From NCBI RefSeq assembly GCF_004342025.1, contig NZ_SLWN01000018.1, positions 1-64,000 of the forward strand: a DNA stretch of 64,000 bases, given 5' to 3'. Positions 35,086-44,601 of this stretch are shown here, one piece after another. The stretch comes from Kribbella steppae (GTDB taxonomy: Bacteria > Actinomycetota > Actinomycetes > Propionibacteriales > Kribbellaceae). Positions within the stretch are counted from its first letter, which is position 1, and each line of letters opens with the position of its first letter. The translations under genes and the position numbers were made by a program. The notes under the pieces were generated by a model, which searched no databases, was not told where the DNA came from, and saw nothing but the letters and a program-made list of their open reading frames with translations.

Positions 35086-35872
35086 GTCTGACTCCCACGC
35101 TGAATATGCCGCCAACGATGTCAAGCGCGACGTGACTCATACGTGACGCCAGCGTCACCCGGGCAGGCCGGCCAAGGCCGCGCATGGATTCCCGTCCGTT
35201 GATTGCAGCCGAACGTTGCAGACCGAGCTGTCGTTCGGTCGCGTCAGCGTCCCGTTCGCACGCGAAGTACCCGGACACATGCAACCGCAGTCCACCCATA
35301 GCGCAACCCCCTGCGATCGCCGGTCGCGCTGCTGACAGACCTGCGCGCGACACGCGGCGACCCCCGTTTTCCACTCTGGCACGGCTGACCGCGGAGGCCA
35401 ACACATCAGCCGCAACACACTGTCCACGCGCCCGACGAACCAATCGGACAAACCCGGCAGAGTCCAACGATTCATCCAATCGACGCGACCCCCACTCGTC
35501 CCTCCTCCGTGCCGCGGACTACTTCGCCACCATCGGCATCCCTACACACCGCACTCGTCGACCTGCCTCCAACCGTCCAACTGTCACCCACGTCATGACC
35601 GAGCACATCCAGTGCCCCGCGTCGGCCGCGAGGTCGCGTGGGGCGGGTCCGCGGGCGGAGGACGCGCTGGCTTGATGGGATGCCGGCGCTGGACGGGATC
35701 GCGGCACAGGCGTCTCGCGGTGCGGCATGTCTGGCGAGAGCGCGCGCCTCTGATCGGTTGCGTTGCGTCACCGTTCATGCCCAGCTGCCATCGTCCGCTG
35801 CGGGTGAGGCGGCTTGTCTGGGCGGTTGTCAGGATCGTGGAACGGGTTCGCCTAGCGAAGGGAGCCAGGATA
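35086..35872. other. Divergent intergenic region, 787 bp
   Basis: Control region between the eCIS operon (minus) and the alkylsulfatase gene (plus). Besides the SARP box nothing is clear; open frames in it are short and unlike known proteins. The base composition is a little lower in GC than the genes around it in the middle part (35180-35620). Confidence 0.5.
35119..35158 (-). promoter_or_regulatory. Putative SARP box and -35 element of the eCIS operon
   Basis: Read on the plus strand the heptamers ACGTGAC (35130-35136), ACGTGAC (35141-35147) and GCGTCAC (35152-35158) are separated by exactly 4 bases, the 11-bp period of known SARP sites (AfsR, ActII-ORF4). On the minus strand TTGACA follows at 35124-35119, a good -35; a -10 is less clear (TATTCA at 35106-35101 is too close). 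Part of the site also forms the palindrome GTGACG-N4-CGTCAC. Confidence 0.6.
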
Positions 35873-37672
35873 GTGCTTGCGGATCTGAGCGATCGTACCG
35901 ATTTTGACAACGCGAACAGGGGTTTGGTGTCGCGTCTGGAGCCGGGGGTGATCAAGGCTGCGGACGGTCGGGTGGTGTATGACGCCGACGCCTATACCAA
36001 GGCCACTGCTGGAGACTGCCCGGCTACGGTCGATCCGAGCCTGTGGCGGCAGAGCCAGCTGACCGCGATTCAAGGCCTGTTCGAAGTGACCGAAGGCATC
36101 TATCAGCTTCGGGGCATCGAACTGTCGAACATGACCATCGTCGAAGGTGAGACGGGCCTGATCGTGATTGACCCGGCGGTATCCGCCGAGGTGTCGGCGG
36201 CCGGGCTGGCGCTCTACCGTGAGCACCGCGGCGATCGGCCGGTGCGGGCGGTGATCTATACCCATTCGCACATTGATCACTTCGGCGGCGTCCTCGGTGT
36301 GGTGGATGCGGACACGGACGTGCCCGTCGTCGCGCCGACTGGCTTCCTTGAGCACGCAGTGTCGGAGAACGTCTACGCCGGGACGGCGATGCTGCGCCGC
36401 GGCATGTATCACACCGGCATGGGGCTGCCGGTGAGCGCGACTGGAAACCTCGGAGTCGGGCTCGGGCCGGGGACCTCGACCGGCACGGTCGGCCTGATCG
36501 CACCCACTCTGGACATCACCCACACCGGCCAGGAGGAGACCCTCGACGGGGTGCGAATCGTCTTCCAGATCACGCCCGGCACTGAAGCGCCGGCCGAGAT
36601 GAACTTCCATTTCCCAGAGCGCCGCGCCCTGTGCTTGGCCGAGAACGTCACCCACAACCTGCACAACCTGCTGACGCTGCGCGGTGCCGAGGTGCGCGAC
36701 GCGCGCGGCTGGTCGCGCTACATCAACGAGGCCATCGAGTTGTTCACTGACGACATCGACGTGGCGTTCGCGTCCCATCACTGGCCGACCTGGGGCTCGG
36801 ACAACATCGTCACGCTGATGCGACAGCAGCGGGACCTGTATGCGTTCCTGCACGACCAGACGCTGCGACTGATGAACCAGGGCTACGTCGGCAGCGAGAT
36901 TGCCGAGATGATTGAGGTGCCGCCCGAGCTCGACGCGGCCTGGCACACCCATGGTTACTACGGCTCTGTCAGCCACAACGTCAAGGCGATCTACCAGCGC
37001 TACCTCGGCTGGTACGACGGCAACCCGGCACACCTATGGCAACACCCACCCGAGGCCGCTGCCGCCCGCTACGTCCAGGTCATCGGCGGCCTCGACGCCA
37101 CCGTGGCTCGGGCCCGCGAGTTCGCCGACGCCGGAGACCTCCGCTTCGCCGCCGAGCTCGCCAGCCACGCTGTCTTCGCCGACCCAGCCCACGCGGGTGC
37201 TAGGACGCTACTCGGCGAGGTTTTCACCCGTCTTGGTTACGGGTCGGAATGCGGCACCTGGCGCAACAACTTCCTCACCGGCGCACAAGAACTCCATGGC
37301 CCAGTTACACCCGCCGCCGTCAGCGCAAGCGGGATGGCAGCGGCCCTCACCATCACCCAGCTCTTCGACAGCCTCGCTATCTGTGTCGACGGCAAGCGCG
37401 CCTGGGAAACCACCGCGTCGATCCGATGGCACTTCAGCGACACTGGCGAGACCTACCGAATGGAACTGTCCAACGGCGTCCTCACTCACCACCCGACCAG
37501 CCGGACCAAGGACGCAGACCTCGTGATCACCCTCACCAAGCCGCAACTGCTGGGCATGCTCGGCGGTGCGGGCACCAACGGCGTCCAGTTCGACGGCGAC
37601 CCCAAGACTTTCGCCATGATCGCCGGCCTCGCAGACCAACCCGACCCCGGCTTCGCGATCGTTACCCCCTAA
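35873..37672 (+). CDS. Alkylsulfatase, SdsA1/Bds1-type metallo-beta-lactamase fold with SCP2-like C terminus
   Basis: A 599-residue enzyme. The zinc site motif THSHIDHFGG matches type III alkylsulfatases (SdsA1), and AENVTHNLHNLLTLRGAEVR DA-like sequence, FASHHWPTWGSDNI and HGYYGSVSHNVKAIYQRYLGW are also typical. Residues about 470-599 form the SCP2-like lipid-binding domain. It should hydrolyse primary or secondary alkyl sulfates to alcohol and sulfate. There is no signal peptide. The GTG at 35873 is chosen for AAGGGAG 9-10 nt upstream. It is followed by two membrane protein genes on the same strand, one of them a SulP permease that could move the sulfate formed. Confidence 0.88.
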   Translation: MLADLSDRTDFDNANRGLVSRLEPGVIKAADGRVVYDADAYTKATAGDCPATVDPSLWRQSQLTAIQGLFEVTEGIYQLRGIELSNMTIVEGETGLIVIDPAVSAEVSAAGLALYREHRGDRPVRAVIYTHSHIDHFGGVLGVVDADTDVPVVAPTGFLEHAVSENVYAGTAMLRRGMYHTGMGLPVSATGNLGVGLGPGTSTGTVGLIAPTLDITHTGQEETLDGVRIVFQITPGTEAPAEMNFHFPERRALCLAENVTHNLHNLLTLRGAEVRDARGWSRYINEAIELFTDDIDVAFASHHWPTWGSDNIVTLMRQQRDLYAFLHDQTLRLMNQGYVGSEIAEMIEVPPELDAAWHTHGYYGSVSHNVKAIYQRYLGWYDGNPAHLWQHPPEAAAARYVQVIGGLDATVARAREFADAGDLRFAAELASHAVFADPAHAGARTLLGEVFTRLGYGSECGTWRNNFLTGAQELHGPVTPAAVSASGMAAALTITQLFDSLAICVDGKRAWETTASIRWHFSDTGETYRMELSNGVLTHHPTSRTKDADLVITLTKPQLLGMLGGAGTNGVQFDGDPKTFAMIAGLADQPDPGFAIVTP

Positions 37673-37761
37673 ACCGCGCGATCAATCCCGTCCGCCGACC
37701 CCGACGCATTGGTGAATCATGAGTCGGCGGTCGGGTCGCCCGAGCCAGATCGGAGCCTGCC

Positions 37762-38430
37762 ATGAACGAGGTCATCGGAGAGTTGCTGCCGCTGGCGGTC
37801 GGGGTGGCGATCAGTCCGGTCCCGATCATGGCGGCGATTCTGATGCTGCTGGCGCCGAGAGCCGGTGGGACCAGTGCAGGTTTCCTGCTCGGGTGGGTCG
37901 CCGGGATCGCTGTGGCGACGGGCGTGTTCACCGCGTTGGCCGGCGTCGGATTCGGGGATTCGGACGAGCCGTCGGCCGCGGTGTCATGGGTCAAGATCGG
38001 CTTGGGTGTGCTGTTGCTGCTCCTCGCCGCCCGGCAGTGGCGGGCGCGGCCGAAGCCAGGCACGGCCGCGGCGCTTCCCGGGTGGATGTCGGCCATGGAC
38101 AGCTTCACGCTGCCGAAGGCGGCGGGGCTCGGGTTCGTCTTGTCGGCCGTCAACCCGAAGAACCTGCTGATGTGCGTTGCGGCGGGAACCGCCATCGGCT
38201 CCGGCGGGCTGTCCGGGGGCGGAGATGTAGTTGCGGTGGCCGTGTTCACCGCGCTCGCCGCGAGCAGCGTGGCCGTGCCGGTGCTGGCCTATGCGGTCGC
38301 CCGCGACCGGCTCCGCGGGCCGCTCGACGGGTTGAAACAGTGGCTGCAGGCCCACAACGCGGCGGTGATGAGCGTGCTGCTGCTCGTCATCGGCACCGTC
38401 CTGATCGGCAAGGGCATCGGCGGTCTGTAG
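37762..38430 (+). CDS. GAP family integral membrane protein (Sap, sulfolipid-1-addressing-like)
   Basis: A 222-residue protein with about six membrane helices (LLPLAVGVAISPVPIMAAILML, AGFLLGWVAGIAVATGVFTAL, WVKIGLGVLLLLLAARQW and three more). The middle motif FVLSAVNPKNLLMCVAAG, with NPK in a helix, is the mark of the GAP/Sap family, related to LysE-type exporters; mycobacterial members help transport sulfated or peptidoglycolipids. GGAG precedes the ATG. It reads with the alkylsulfatase upstream (89 nt gap) and SulP downstream (19 nt), so export of a lipid or small solute is likely; the substrate is unknown. Confidence 0.8.
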   Translation: MNEVIGELLPLAVGVAISPVPIMAAILMLLAPRAGGTSAGFLLGWVAGIAVATGVFTALAGVGFGDSDEPSAAVSWVKIGLGVLLLLLAARQWRARPKPGTAAALPGWMSAMDSFTLPKAAGLGFVLSAVNPKNLLMCVAAGTAIGSGGLSGGGDVVAVAVFTALAASSVAVPVLAYAVARDRLRGPLDGLKQWLQAHNAAVMSVLLLVIGTVLIGKGIGGL

Positions 38431-38449
38431 TCCGACCTAGGGAGGCGGG

Positions 38450-40165
38450 ATGACGCGCATGGTCCCGGTGCTCTTCGGGTCGTTCGCCGGGTACCGGTCC
38501 CGTTGGCTGCGTCGGGACGTGGTCGCGGGCCTGACGGTGTGGGCGGTGCTGGTGCCCGAGTCGCTGGCCTACGCCACCATCGCCGGTGTCCCGCCAGTGG
38601 TGGGGCTGTACGCAGCGGTGCCGGCGCTGGTCCTGTACGCGATGCTCGGAAGTTCCCGGCACCTGGTGGTCGGCCCGATGTCGGCGACGGCGGCACTGTC
38701 AGCAGGGATCGTCGGCACCTTCGCCGCCGCCGGCGGCGACCGGTACGTCGCGCTGACCACCGCGCTCGCGCTCATGACCGGGGTCGCCGGCGTAGCCGCC
38801 GGGCTCGCGCGGCTCGGGTTTCTGGCCTCGCTCATCTCCGAGCCGGTGTTGAAGGGGTTCATCGTCGGGCTGGCGCTGACGATCGTGGTCGGGCAGCTCC
38901 CCAAGCTCTTCGGGATCGACAGCGGTGACGGCGACTTCTTCGCCAAGCTCTGGCACCTGCTCACGTCCCTGGACCAAACCAACGGGGCAACGCTGGCGGT
39001 CGGTCTGCTCAGTCTGGTGGTCGTGCTCAGCCTGCGCCGGTGGCTACCGCTCGTCCCGGGATCGCTGGTGGCGGTCCTGCTCGGCATCGCCGCCGTCGCC
39101 GTGCTCAACCTCGACCAGCACGGCGTGGCGATCGTCGGACCGATCCAGTCCGGCCTGCCGGCGCTAGGCCTCCCCTCAGGGTTGGGGAAGGATGACTACC
39201 TCGCCCTGGTGGGGCCGGCCGCGGGCGTGTTGCTCATCGGGTTCGCCGAGGGACTGGCGGCGGCGAAAACCTACGCCGCGCAGGCGGGCTACGACATCGA
39301 CGCCAACCGGGAACTGGCCGGTCTGGGTGTGGCCAATCTCGGCGCCGGCCTCACCTCCGGGATGGTCGTCAACGGCAGCCTCTCCAAGACCGCCGTCAAC
39401 GGCGGCGCCGGGGCCCGCTCTCAGCTCAGCGGCCTGACGGTCGCCGCCCTCACGCTGGTGACGCTGCTGTTCCTGACCGGCCTGTTCGAGCAACTGCCGG
39501 AGGCCACCTTGGCCGCCGTTGTCATCGCCGCGGTCGTCGAGCTGATCGACCTCCCCGCTCTGCGCCGGCTCTACAACGTCTGGACCCAACGGCTCGCCGG
39601 TATCTATGGCCCGGCGGCCCGCGCGGACTTCCTGGCCGCGATCACGGCGATGCTCGGCGTACTGGTCTTCGACACTCTGCCCGGCCTGGTGATCGGCATC
39701 GCCGTCTCCATGACGCTGCTGCTCTACCGAGCCAGCAGGCCGCACGTGACCCGGCTGGTCCGCAGTGCCGACGCCGGCCGGCCCGGGCTCTGGGTAGACG
39801 CCGACCGCCACCCCGACCTTCACCCGCAGCAGGGCATCGTCGTGGTACGCGTGGAATCCGGGCTCTTCTTCGCCAACGCCGACCACATCCGCGACCGCAT
39901 CCGCGACCTCGCCGCAACCGGGGCCACTGCCGTGGTGCTCGACGGCGAGACCACGCCGTTCATCGACGTCACCGCGGCCGGCATGCTCGACCAACTCACC
40001 CGCGACCTCGCCGCCCACGGCGTCCGGCTCTACTTCGCCCGCGACATCGGACAAGTCCGCGACGTCCTACACCACACCGGGAACGGATCCGGGATCGTGA
40101 TCTACCCCGACCTCGACGCCGCGGTCACCGCCGCACGCGAACACTCGACGCGACCTGGCACCTAA
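38450..40165 (+). CDS. SulP family inorganic anion transporter with STAS domain
   Basis: A 571-residue SulP permease. The start RRDVVAGLTVWAVLVPESLA with YATIAGVPPVVGLYAA and SSRHLVVGPMSATAAL is the family signature. About 11-12 membrane helices lead to a C-terminal cytoplasmic STAS domain (about 440-560, IVVVRVESGLFFANADHIRD, VVLDGETTPFIDVTAAGML). Substrates of the family are sulfate, bicarbonate or other anions. AGGGAGG lies 5 nt before the ATG. Coupling with an alkylsulfatase makes sulfate the natural guess. Confidence 0.92.
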   Translation: MTRMVPVLFGSFAGYRSRWLRRDVVAGLTVWAVLVPESLAYATIAGVPPVVGLYAAVPALVLYAMLGSSRHLVVGPMSATAALSAGIVGTFAAAGGDRYVALTTALALMTGVAGVAAGLARLGFLASLISEPVLKGFIVGLALTIVVGQLPKLFGIDSGDGDFFAKLWHLLTSLDQTNGATLAVGLLSLVVVLSLRRWLPLVPGSLVAVLLGIAAVAVLNLDQHGVAIVGPIQSGLPALGLPSGLGKDDYLALVGPAAGVLLIGFAEGLAAAKTYAAQAGYDIDANRELAGLGVANLGAGLTSGMVVNGSLSKTAVNGGAGARSQLSGLTVAALTLVTLLFLTGLFEQLPEATLAAVVIAAVVELIDLPALRRLYNVWTQRLAGIYGPAARADFLAAITAMLGVLVFDTLPGLVIGIAVSMTLLLYRASRPHVTRLVRSADAGRPGLWVDADRHPDLHPQQGIVVVRVESGLFFANADHIRDRIRDLAATGATAVVLDGETTPFIDVTAAGMLDQLTRDLAAHGVRLYFARDIGQVRDVLHHTGNGSGIVIYPDLDAAVTAAREHSTRPGT

Positions 40166-40355
40166 TACCCCCACCACTGCTCCTTGCCGAAACCTGCCGG
40201 CGGCCGCAGACCCTTCTTTCACATCGGCGAATCCGCACTTGAAGCCGCGTCCGCGGTTCAATGGCGCCGGCTATCGACTGTCCGCTACGCAGGACCGAGG
40301 GCCGCGGATGAGGCGCAGGATTACGGCCTCGTCAGCCAGCTGCTGTGGCGAGGAC

Positions 40356-40874
40356 TCAAGCCAGCGGTTCGATTCGGTAGTCCCCGCCGTCCTCGATCAC
40401 CAGGATCCCTTCGCCCTTGCCCATCGAGGAGATCGCCTCACCGGCCAACCCCAGAACCGCAGCCTCGTTGGTCGGGCTGTGCCCCACGACAAGTGCCCGT
40501 CCACCGTCGGGCAGTCCTTCCACCACCTGTCGCAACGCCACGCCCAGCAGCCACGATTCCCTGTCGACAAGGTCCGGATCGACCGCCCGCATGGCTTCGA
40601 CATCCGCGCCTTTCCCCGCTGTCCTGGCCGCGGCCCGCCACCGGTCCTCGACCGAGGATCGCAGAGCGGTCGCCTCGGTGATCGGCACGTCGTTCTGGCC
40701 GGTCGCACTCCGCAGGATCTCCAGCATTTGGGTGCAGCGCGCCGCCCCGGTAGAGACGAACGCAACGTACGGCGGATGCAGCCGACCGCTGATGGCCTCC
40801 GCATCCGCCACTCCCCGAGGTGTCAGCTGATCACCATCGTTGTCGGTGTGCCGACGCAGCTCGACGTACCGCAT
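40356..40874 (-). CDS. Histidine phosphatase family protein (SixA-like)
   Basis: A 172-residue member of the histidine phosphatase (phosphoglycerate mutase) superfamily. The catalytic stretch near the N terminus is ELRRHTDND with the phosphoacceptor His after Arg, followed by LTPRGVADAEAI. The second catalytic His is in VVGHSPTNEAAV. The third residue of the usual RHG is Thr, as in SixA-type members. The ATG chosen starts MRYVELRRH, the usual distance to the motif. It is convergent with SulP and transcribed alone. Confidence 0.85.
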   Translation of the reverse strand: MRYVELRRHTDNDGDQLTPRGVADAEAISGRLHPPYVAFVSTGAARCTQMLEILRSATGQNDVPITEATALRSSVEDRWRAAARTAGKGADVEAMRAVDPDLVDRESWLLGVALRQVVEGLPDGGRALVVGHSPTNEAAVLGLAGEAISSMGKGEGILVIEDGGDYRIEPLA

Positions 40875-41013
40875 GTGCTCAGTCTGCCCCGTCCAAGGAC
40901 AGCTTCGCACTGCCTGGACGCAGTCTTGCCGACGATTGCCTCGACGAAGCTCAAGAATCGCCGATTGTGGGTACTGGTAGGCAGTCGGGACGCGGCGAAG
41001 GTAGGTGGTCTTG

Positions 41014-41547
41014 ATGTACGACGTCGTCCTGCTGGTCGAGGAAGAGTTGAGCGTGCCGGATGCAGAGCGGGTGGTGGAGCTCTACGCCAACGCGCCGGAC
41101 CAGGTCAGCCTTCATGTGATCATCCCGTGCGAGGACGCCAAGGCCGGAGTCCAGGACTCGCTGGGCGGCCTCGCCGGAACCGAGCTCTACGGGATCGCCG
41201 CCGAGCGGCACTCGATCGCGTCGGACGAGGAGGCGCTCAAGGCGCAGGAAGCGGCCCAACGGGAAATCGACGCCCAGGCCACCACGGCCCTGGATCGCAG
41301 CATCGAGCGGCTCCGGTCACTCGGTCGGCACGCTGACGGCCTGATCACCCGCAGCCGGCCCGTGGACGAGCTCGTCGAACAGATCCAGCGGGTCAACGGG
41401 CAGGAGGTCGTCGTTCTCACCCGGCCGCACATCGTGGCCGAGTTCTTCCACGTCGACTGGTCGGCCCAGGCACGCCGCCATCTCGGCGTACCAGTGCTTC
41501 ATCTGCTCGAACAGCACCAGGACAGTCCACTGGAGCCCGGCCGATAG
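41014..41547 (+). CDS. Conserved hypothetical protein, universal-stress-like
   Basis: A 177-residue soluble protein. It opens with a beta strand and alternating pattern (YDVVLLVEEELSVPDAERV, VSLHVIIPCED), then a long charged helix (EEALKAQEAAQREIDAQATT), then GLITRSRPVDELVEQI and QEVVVLTRPHIVAEFFHVDW ending in ARRHLGVPVLHLLEQ. The Rossmann-like pattern resembles universal stress or indole-type actinobacterial proteins, with DWSAQARRHLGVPVLHLL seen in several actinobacterial hypotheticals. The ATG at 41014 is used; a GTG lies 9 nt upstream. Function unknown. Confidence 0.7.
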   Translation: MYDVVLLVEEELSVPDAERVVELYANAPDQVSLHVIIPCEDAKAGVQDSLGGLAGTELYGIAAERHSIASDEEALKAQEAAQREIDAQATTALDRSIERLRSLGRHADGLITRSRPVDELVEQIQRVNGQEVVVLTRPHIVAEFFHVDWSAQARRHLGVPVLHLLEQHQDSPLEPGR

Positions 41548-42057
41548 CAGCGAGACCCGGCTCGGCGTTCACTCCCCAGCCTCAAGCCATTCGGTGCGGA
41601 AACTCCTCGACCGGCTCGACTGGCGGGTCCGCGACCAGCACACCCGACCCGATCGATGCTCGCGGCAACGATCGAGACCCGCGACCGTCTCGGGTACGAC
41701 GCTGCCTGGCCTCCTGGGGCAGGGTTTGGACGGTCTCCAGCAGCGAGAAGCCTGTTCGGACATAACGAGCAGTCCTCCGGCATCATGACGCCGGCCACGT
41801 GCCCATCGCTGCCTGGAAGCTCCGTCGGCAGCCGGATGCTGGTCGAGGGTTCAAGCCCTCGACCGTCACCGCAAACCTCACCAAGTCCGATCTACTGAGC
41901 CGGGTCAGTCCCTGGGGCCCTGGGTGCGGCCGCGATATGCCGCCTGTGGTGCAGCCTCACCTCCGCCGCCAGGAGACTCGGCGGCTCCGAGTCGTTCGCG
42001 AGCGCGCCCGGTGTCGTTTCGGCCCGCGGGGCCGATCAGGCGAGTAGCGTTCGGACC
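41548..42057. other. Intergenic 510 bp before an MMPL gene
   Basis: No convincing gene. It holds a strong hairpin at 41841-41864 and would carry the promoter of the MMPL transporter at its right end. Confidence 0.45.
41841..41864 (+). other. Perfect 9-bp hairpin with TTCAAG loop (T-arm-like)
   Basis: GGTCGAGGG (41841-41849) pairs fully with CCCTCGACC (41856-41864) across TTCAAG. It recalls a tRNA T arm (GTTCAAGC) but the loop is one base short and no tRNA body surrounds it. No T tract follows, so it is a poor terminator. Confidence 0.45.
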
Positions 42058-44193
42058 ATGGTCGCTGCTCTGGGAAAGCTCGTAGTCCGCGCCCGCTGGT
42101 GGGTCATTGCCGCCTGGATCGTGGCCGCCGTGGTCATCGCGATGACCGCCCCCGCCCTGCAGTCCACGCAGGACCAGTCGGAGTTCCTGCCCGCGCACTA
42201 CGAGTCCGTCAAGGCGCTCACCGTCCAACAGGAAGCCTTTCCCGAGCGCGGTGAGATCGGCGCGATCGTGGTCTTCGACCGCGAGGATGGCAGCGAGCTG
42301 ACCAAGGACGACCAGGCCAAGGTGTCCGCCATCGCCGAGCAACTCAACACCAAGGGCTACGACAACCTGGGCACTGCGGCCGCTGCCCCGGCTTCGGACA
42401 ACGGTTTGGTGCAGGCGATCTTCGTGCAGGTCAAGCCGGGCAAGAACGCCTTCGACCCGGCTGCTATCGAGGACGCCCGGAGCCTGCGCGCCGACCTCCA
42501 GCCCCTGGTTCAGGGGAGCGGCCTCCGCTCGGGCGTGACGGGCCCGGCAGCCCAGTCGCTGGACTCCCAGGAGTCGTCCGAGCAGGCGCTCGTCGTGGTC
42601 AGCGTCGTGACCCTGTTGCTCATCGTGGTCCTGCTCGCGCTGATCTTCCGTAGCGTCATCGCGTGCGCCCTGCCCATCGTGACCGTCGCCCTGGTCGGGA
42701 CGACCGCCACCGGGCTCATCGCGGTGGCGAACGAGGCGTTCGACCTCAAGGCCGACAGTTCCATTTCGGTGATCTTGTTCATCGTGCTGTTCGGCATCGG
42801 GACCGACTACATCCTGTTCTTCCTGTTCCGTTACCGGGAGGCCCTGCGGCTGGGCTTCGACGGTCGGGGCGCGGTGTCCCACGCGGTCGAGCGGGCCGGT
42901 GAGGCGATCGCCTCGGCCGGCGGGGCGGTCATCATCGCCTTCATGGCGATGGTGCTGTCGTCCCTGAGCATCTTCCGCTCGATCGGACCGGCGCTGGCGA
43001 TCGCGGTCGCGCTGGCCGTGCTCGCGGCGTTGACGCTGGTCCCCGCAGTCGTCGCAGTCCTGGGGCCAAGGGTCATCTCCTGGCCGTCGAAGAAGTGGAT
43101 GGTCGAGCCCGAGGCCACCCGGTTCCGCGCCATCGGACGGTCGGTTGCCGCGCGCCCGGTCCGCTACGCGGTCATCTCGGCGGGGTCGCTCGCCGTCCTG
43201 TCGTTGTTCGCCCTCGGGTTCAACCCGACCTTCAGCTTCTCCGACAGCAGCACCGAGCAGACGGAATCGGGCCAGGCGCTGATCACCTTCCAGAAAGGCC
43301 AGCCAAGTGGTGCCGCCGACCCCACGACGGTGCTGTTGCGCTCGACGGGCGACCAGCCGCTCGACGACGCCGAGCTCAAGACGTACGCCGCCGAGCTAGG
43401 CACCGCAGACGGCGTCGCGTCTGCGGCGCTGACCGCCAGCACCGATGACGTCGCGGTGTTCACCGTCGTCCTCTCCGACGACCCCACGTCCGATGCGGCG
43501 ATGGCCAACGTCGAGGGTCCCGTGCGCGACACCGCGCACTCGGCCGCGCCGGACGGGACCGAGGCTTTCGTCGGCGGCACCACGTCGATCTTCGTCGACC
43601 TCGACGACGCGATGGCGCGCGACTACTCGGTCGTGTTCCCGGTTGCGGCAGTGCTGATCATGATCATCTTGGCGTTGCTGCTGCGCAGCCTCGTCGCGCC
43701 GTTCTACCTCATCCTCTCGGTCGGCCTCGGCTTCACCGCCAGTCTGGGCGCGACCGTGCTGGTCTTCCAAGGCCTGCTGGGACAGCAGGGGCTGATCTTC
43801 ATCCTGCCGATCTACATCTATCTCTTCGTAGTGGCGTTGGGCACCGACTACAACATCTTGATGGTGGCGCGCCTGCGGGAAGAGGCACGGGGAGGGCTCG
43901 AACCACGGCCCGCGGCCGCCAAGGCGATCGAGCATGCCGGTCCGACGGTCGCGGCCGCCGGCCTGATCCTCGCCGGCACCTTCGCCTCGCTGATGTTCGC
44001 CGAGGGCACGTTCTTCAAGTCTTTGGGCTTCTCGTTCTCCGTCGGCATCGCCATGGCCGCGTTCGTGATGGCGCTCTTCTTAACCCCGGCGCTCACCGCA
44101 CTCATCGGGCACGCCGCGTGGTGGCCCGGCCACGGGGACCGGGCGACCGACACAGTCGAGGAGCCCGCCGAGGGACGCGTCCTGGAGAGTTGA
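42058..44193 (+). CDS. MMPL family RND transporter 1
   Basis: A 711-residue membrane protein with the 12-helix MMPL/RND layout: one N-terminal helix, a periplasmic loop (about 40-170), five helices (VVVSVVTLLLIVVLLALIF, ISVILFIVLFGIGTDYILFF), then the pattern repeated (helix at 365, loop 380-510, helices 515-690 with YIYLFVVALGTDYNILMVAR). The GTDY motifs in helices 4 and 10 hold the proton-relay Asp-Tyr. Such transporters export lipids or small hydrophobic compounds. The start codon lacks a strong RBS. It is not in an operon. Confidence 0.92.
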   Translation: MVAALGKLVVRARWWVIAAWIVAAVVIAMTAPALQSTQDQSEFLPAHYESVKALTVQQEAFPERGEIGAIVVFDREDGSELTKDDQAKVSAIAEQLNTKGYDNLGTAAAAPASDNGLVQAIFVQVKPGKNAFDPAAIEDARSLRADLQPLVQGSGLRSGVTGPAAQSLDSQESSEQALVVVSVVTLLLIVVLLALIFRSVIACALPIVTVALVGTTATGLIAVANEAFDLKADSSISVILFIVLFGIGTDYILFFLFRYREALRLGFDGRGAVSHAVERAGEAIASAGGAVIIAFMAMVLSSLSIFRSIGPALAIAVALAVLAALTLVPAVVAVLGPRVISWPSKKWMVEPEATRFRAIGRSVAARPVRYAVISAGSLAVLSLFALGFNPTFSFSDSSTEQTESGQALITFQKGQPSGAADPTTVLLRSTGDQPLDDAELKTYAAELGTADGVASAALTASTDDVAVFTVVLSDDPTSDAAMANVEGPVRDTAHSAAPDGTEAFVGGTTSIFVDLDDAMARDYSVVFPVAAVLIMIILALLLRSLVAPFYLILSVGLGFTASLGATVLVFQGLLGQQGLIFILPIYIYLFVVALGTDYNILMVARLREEARGGLEPRPAAAKAIEHAGPTVAAAGLILAGTFASLMFAEGTFFKSLGFSFSVGIAMAAFVMALFLTPALTALIGHAAWWPGHGDRATDTVEEPAEGRVLES

Positions 44194-44568
44194 TCCGACC
44201 GGGATCGCGCTGGGCAACTGTCAGGCACCGTCGCGTGATGCGATCGCCGAACATGACGGGCTCGTCGGCCGACCGTCGGATCAGTCAGATCCTGAGTCGG
44301 GGCTCCTCGAATGCGTTGGTCAGCCGGCGCGGCGTCGACTCCCAACTCGTAGTGGCCGCGGCGCAGGCTCGCTGCGCCCGGATGGAGACTTCGTTCTCCT
44401 CGCCGAGCAGAATCGCGGATATGCGGCGCCGAACTGCTTGATTGACAGATCCAGTGAAGGTAGCCGTCTCAGATCGTCTCGCGACGGGCGCCGCCCGGGG
44501 AGGGCGTGCGGCCTCGGCTGCAATCAGCGGTTGCGGGTTCGAGGTGCCGCTCAGACGTTGAGCTGAAG

Positions 44569-44601
44569 GCGTGTGGTTAAGGTGCGTGTCCCCCTCGGAC
44601 A
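44569..44601 (+). repeat. Dispersed direct repeat, copy 2
   Basis: Starts gcgtgtggttaaggtg like the copy at 8187 and keeps the short hairpin (GTGTCC...GGACAC here, one base pair longer). Same strand as copy 1, 36.4 kb away. It runs directly into the palindrome at 44602, which copy 1 lacks. Confidence 0.6.

Noticed and set aside
41800..41880. tRNA gene around the TTCAAG hairpin
   Set aside because: The loop is one base too short for a T loop, the stem is 9 bp, and no other arms are present.
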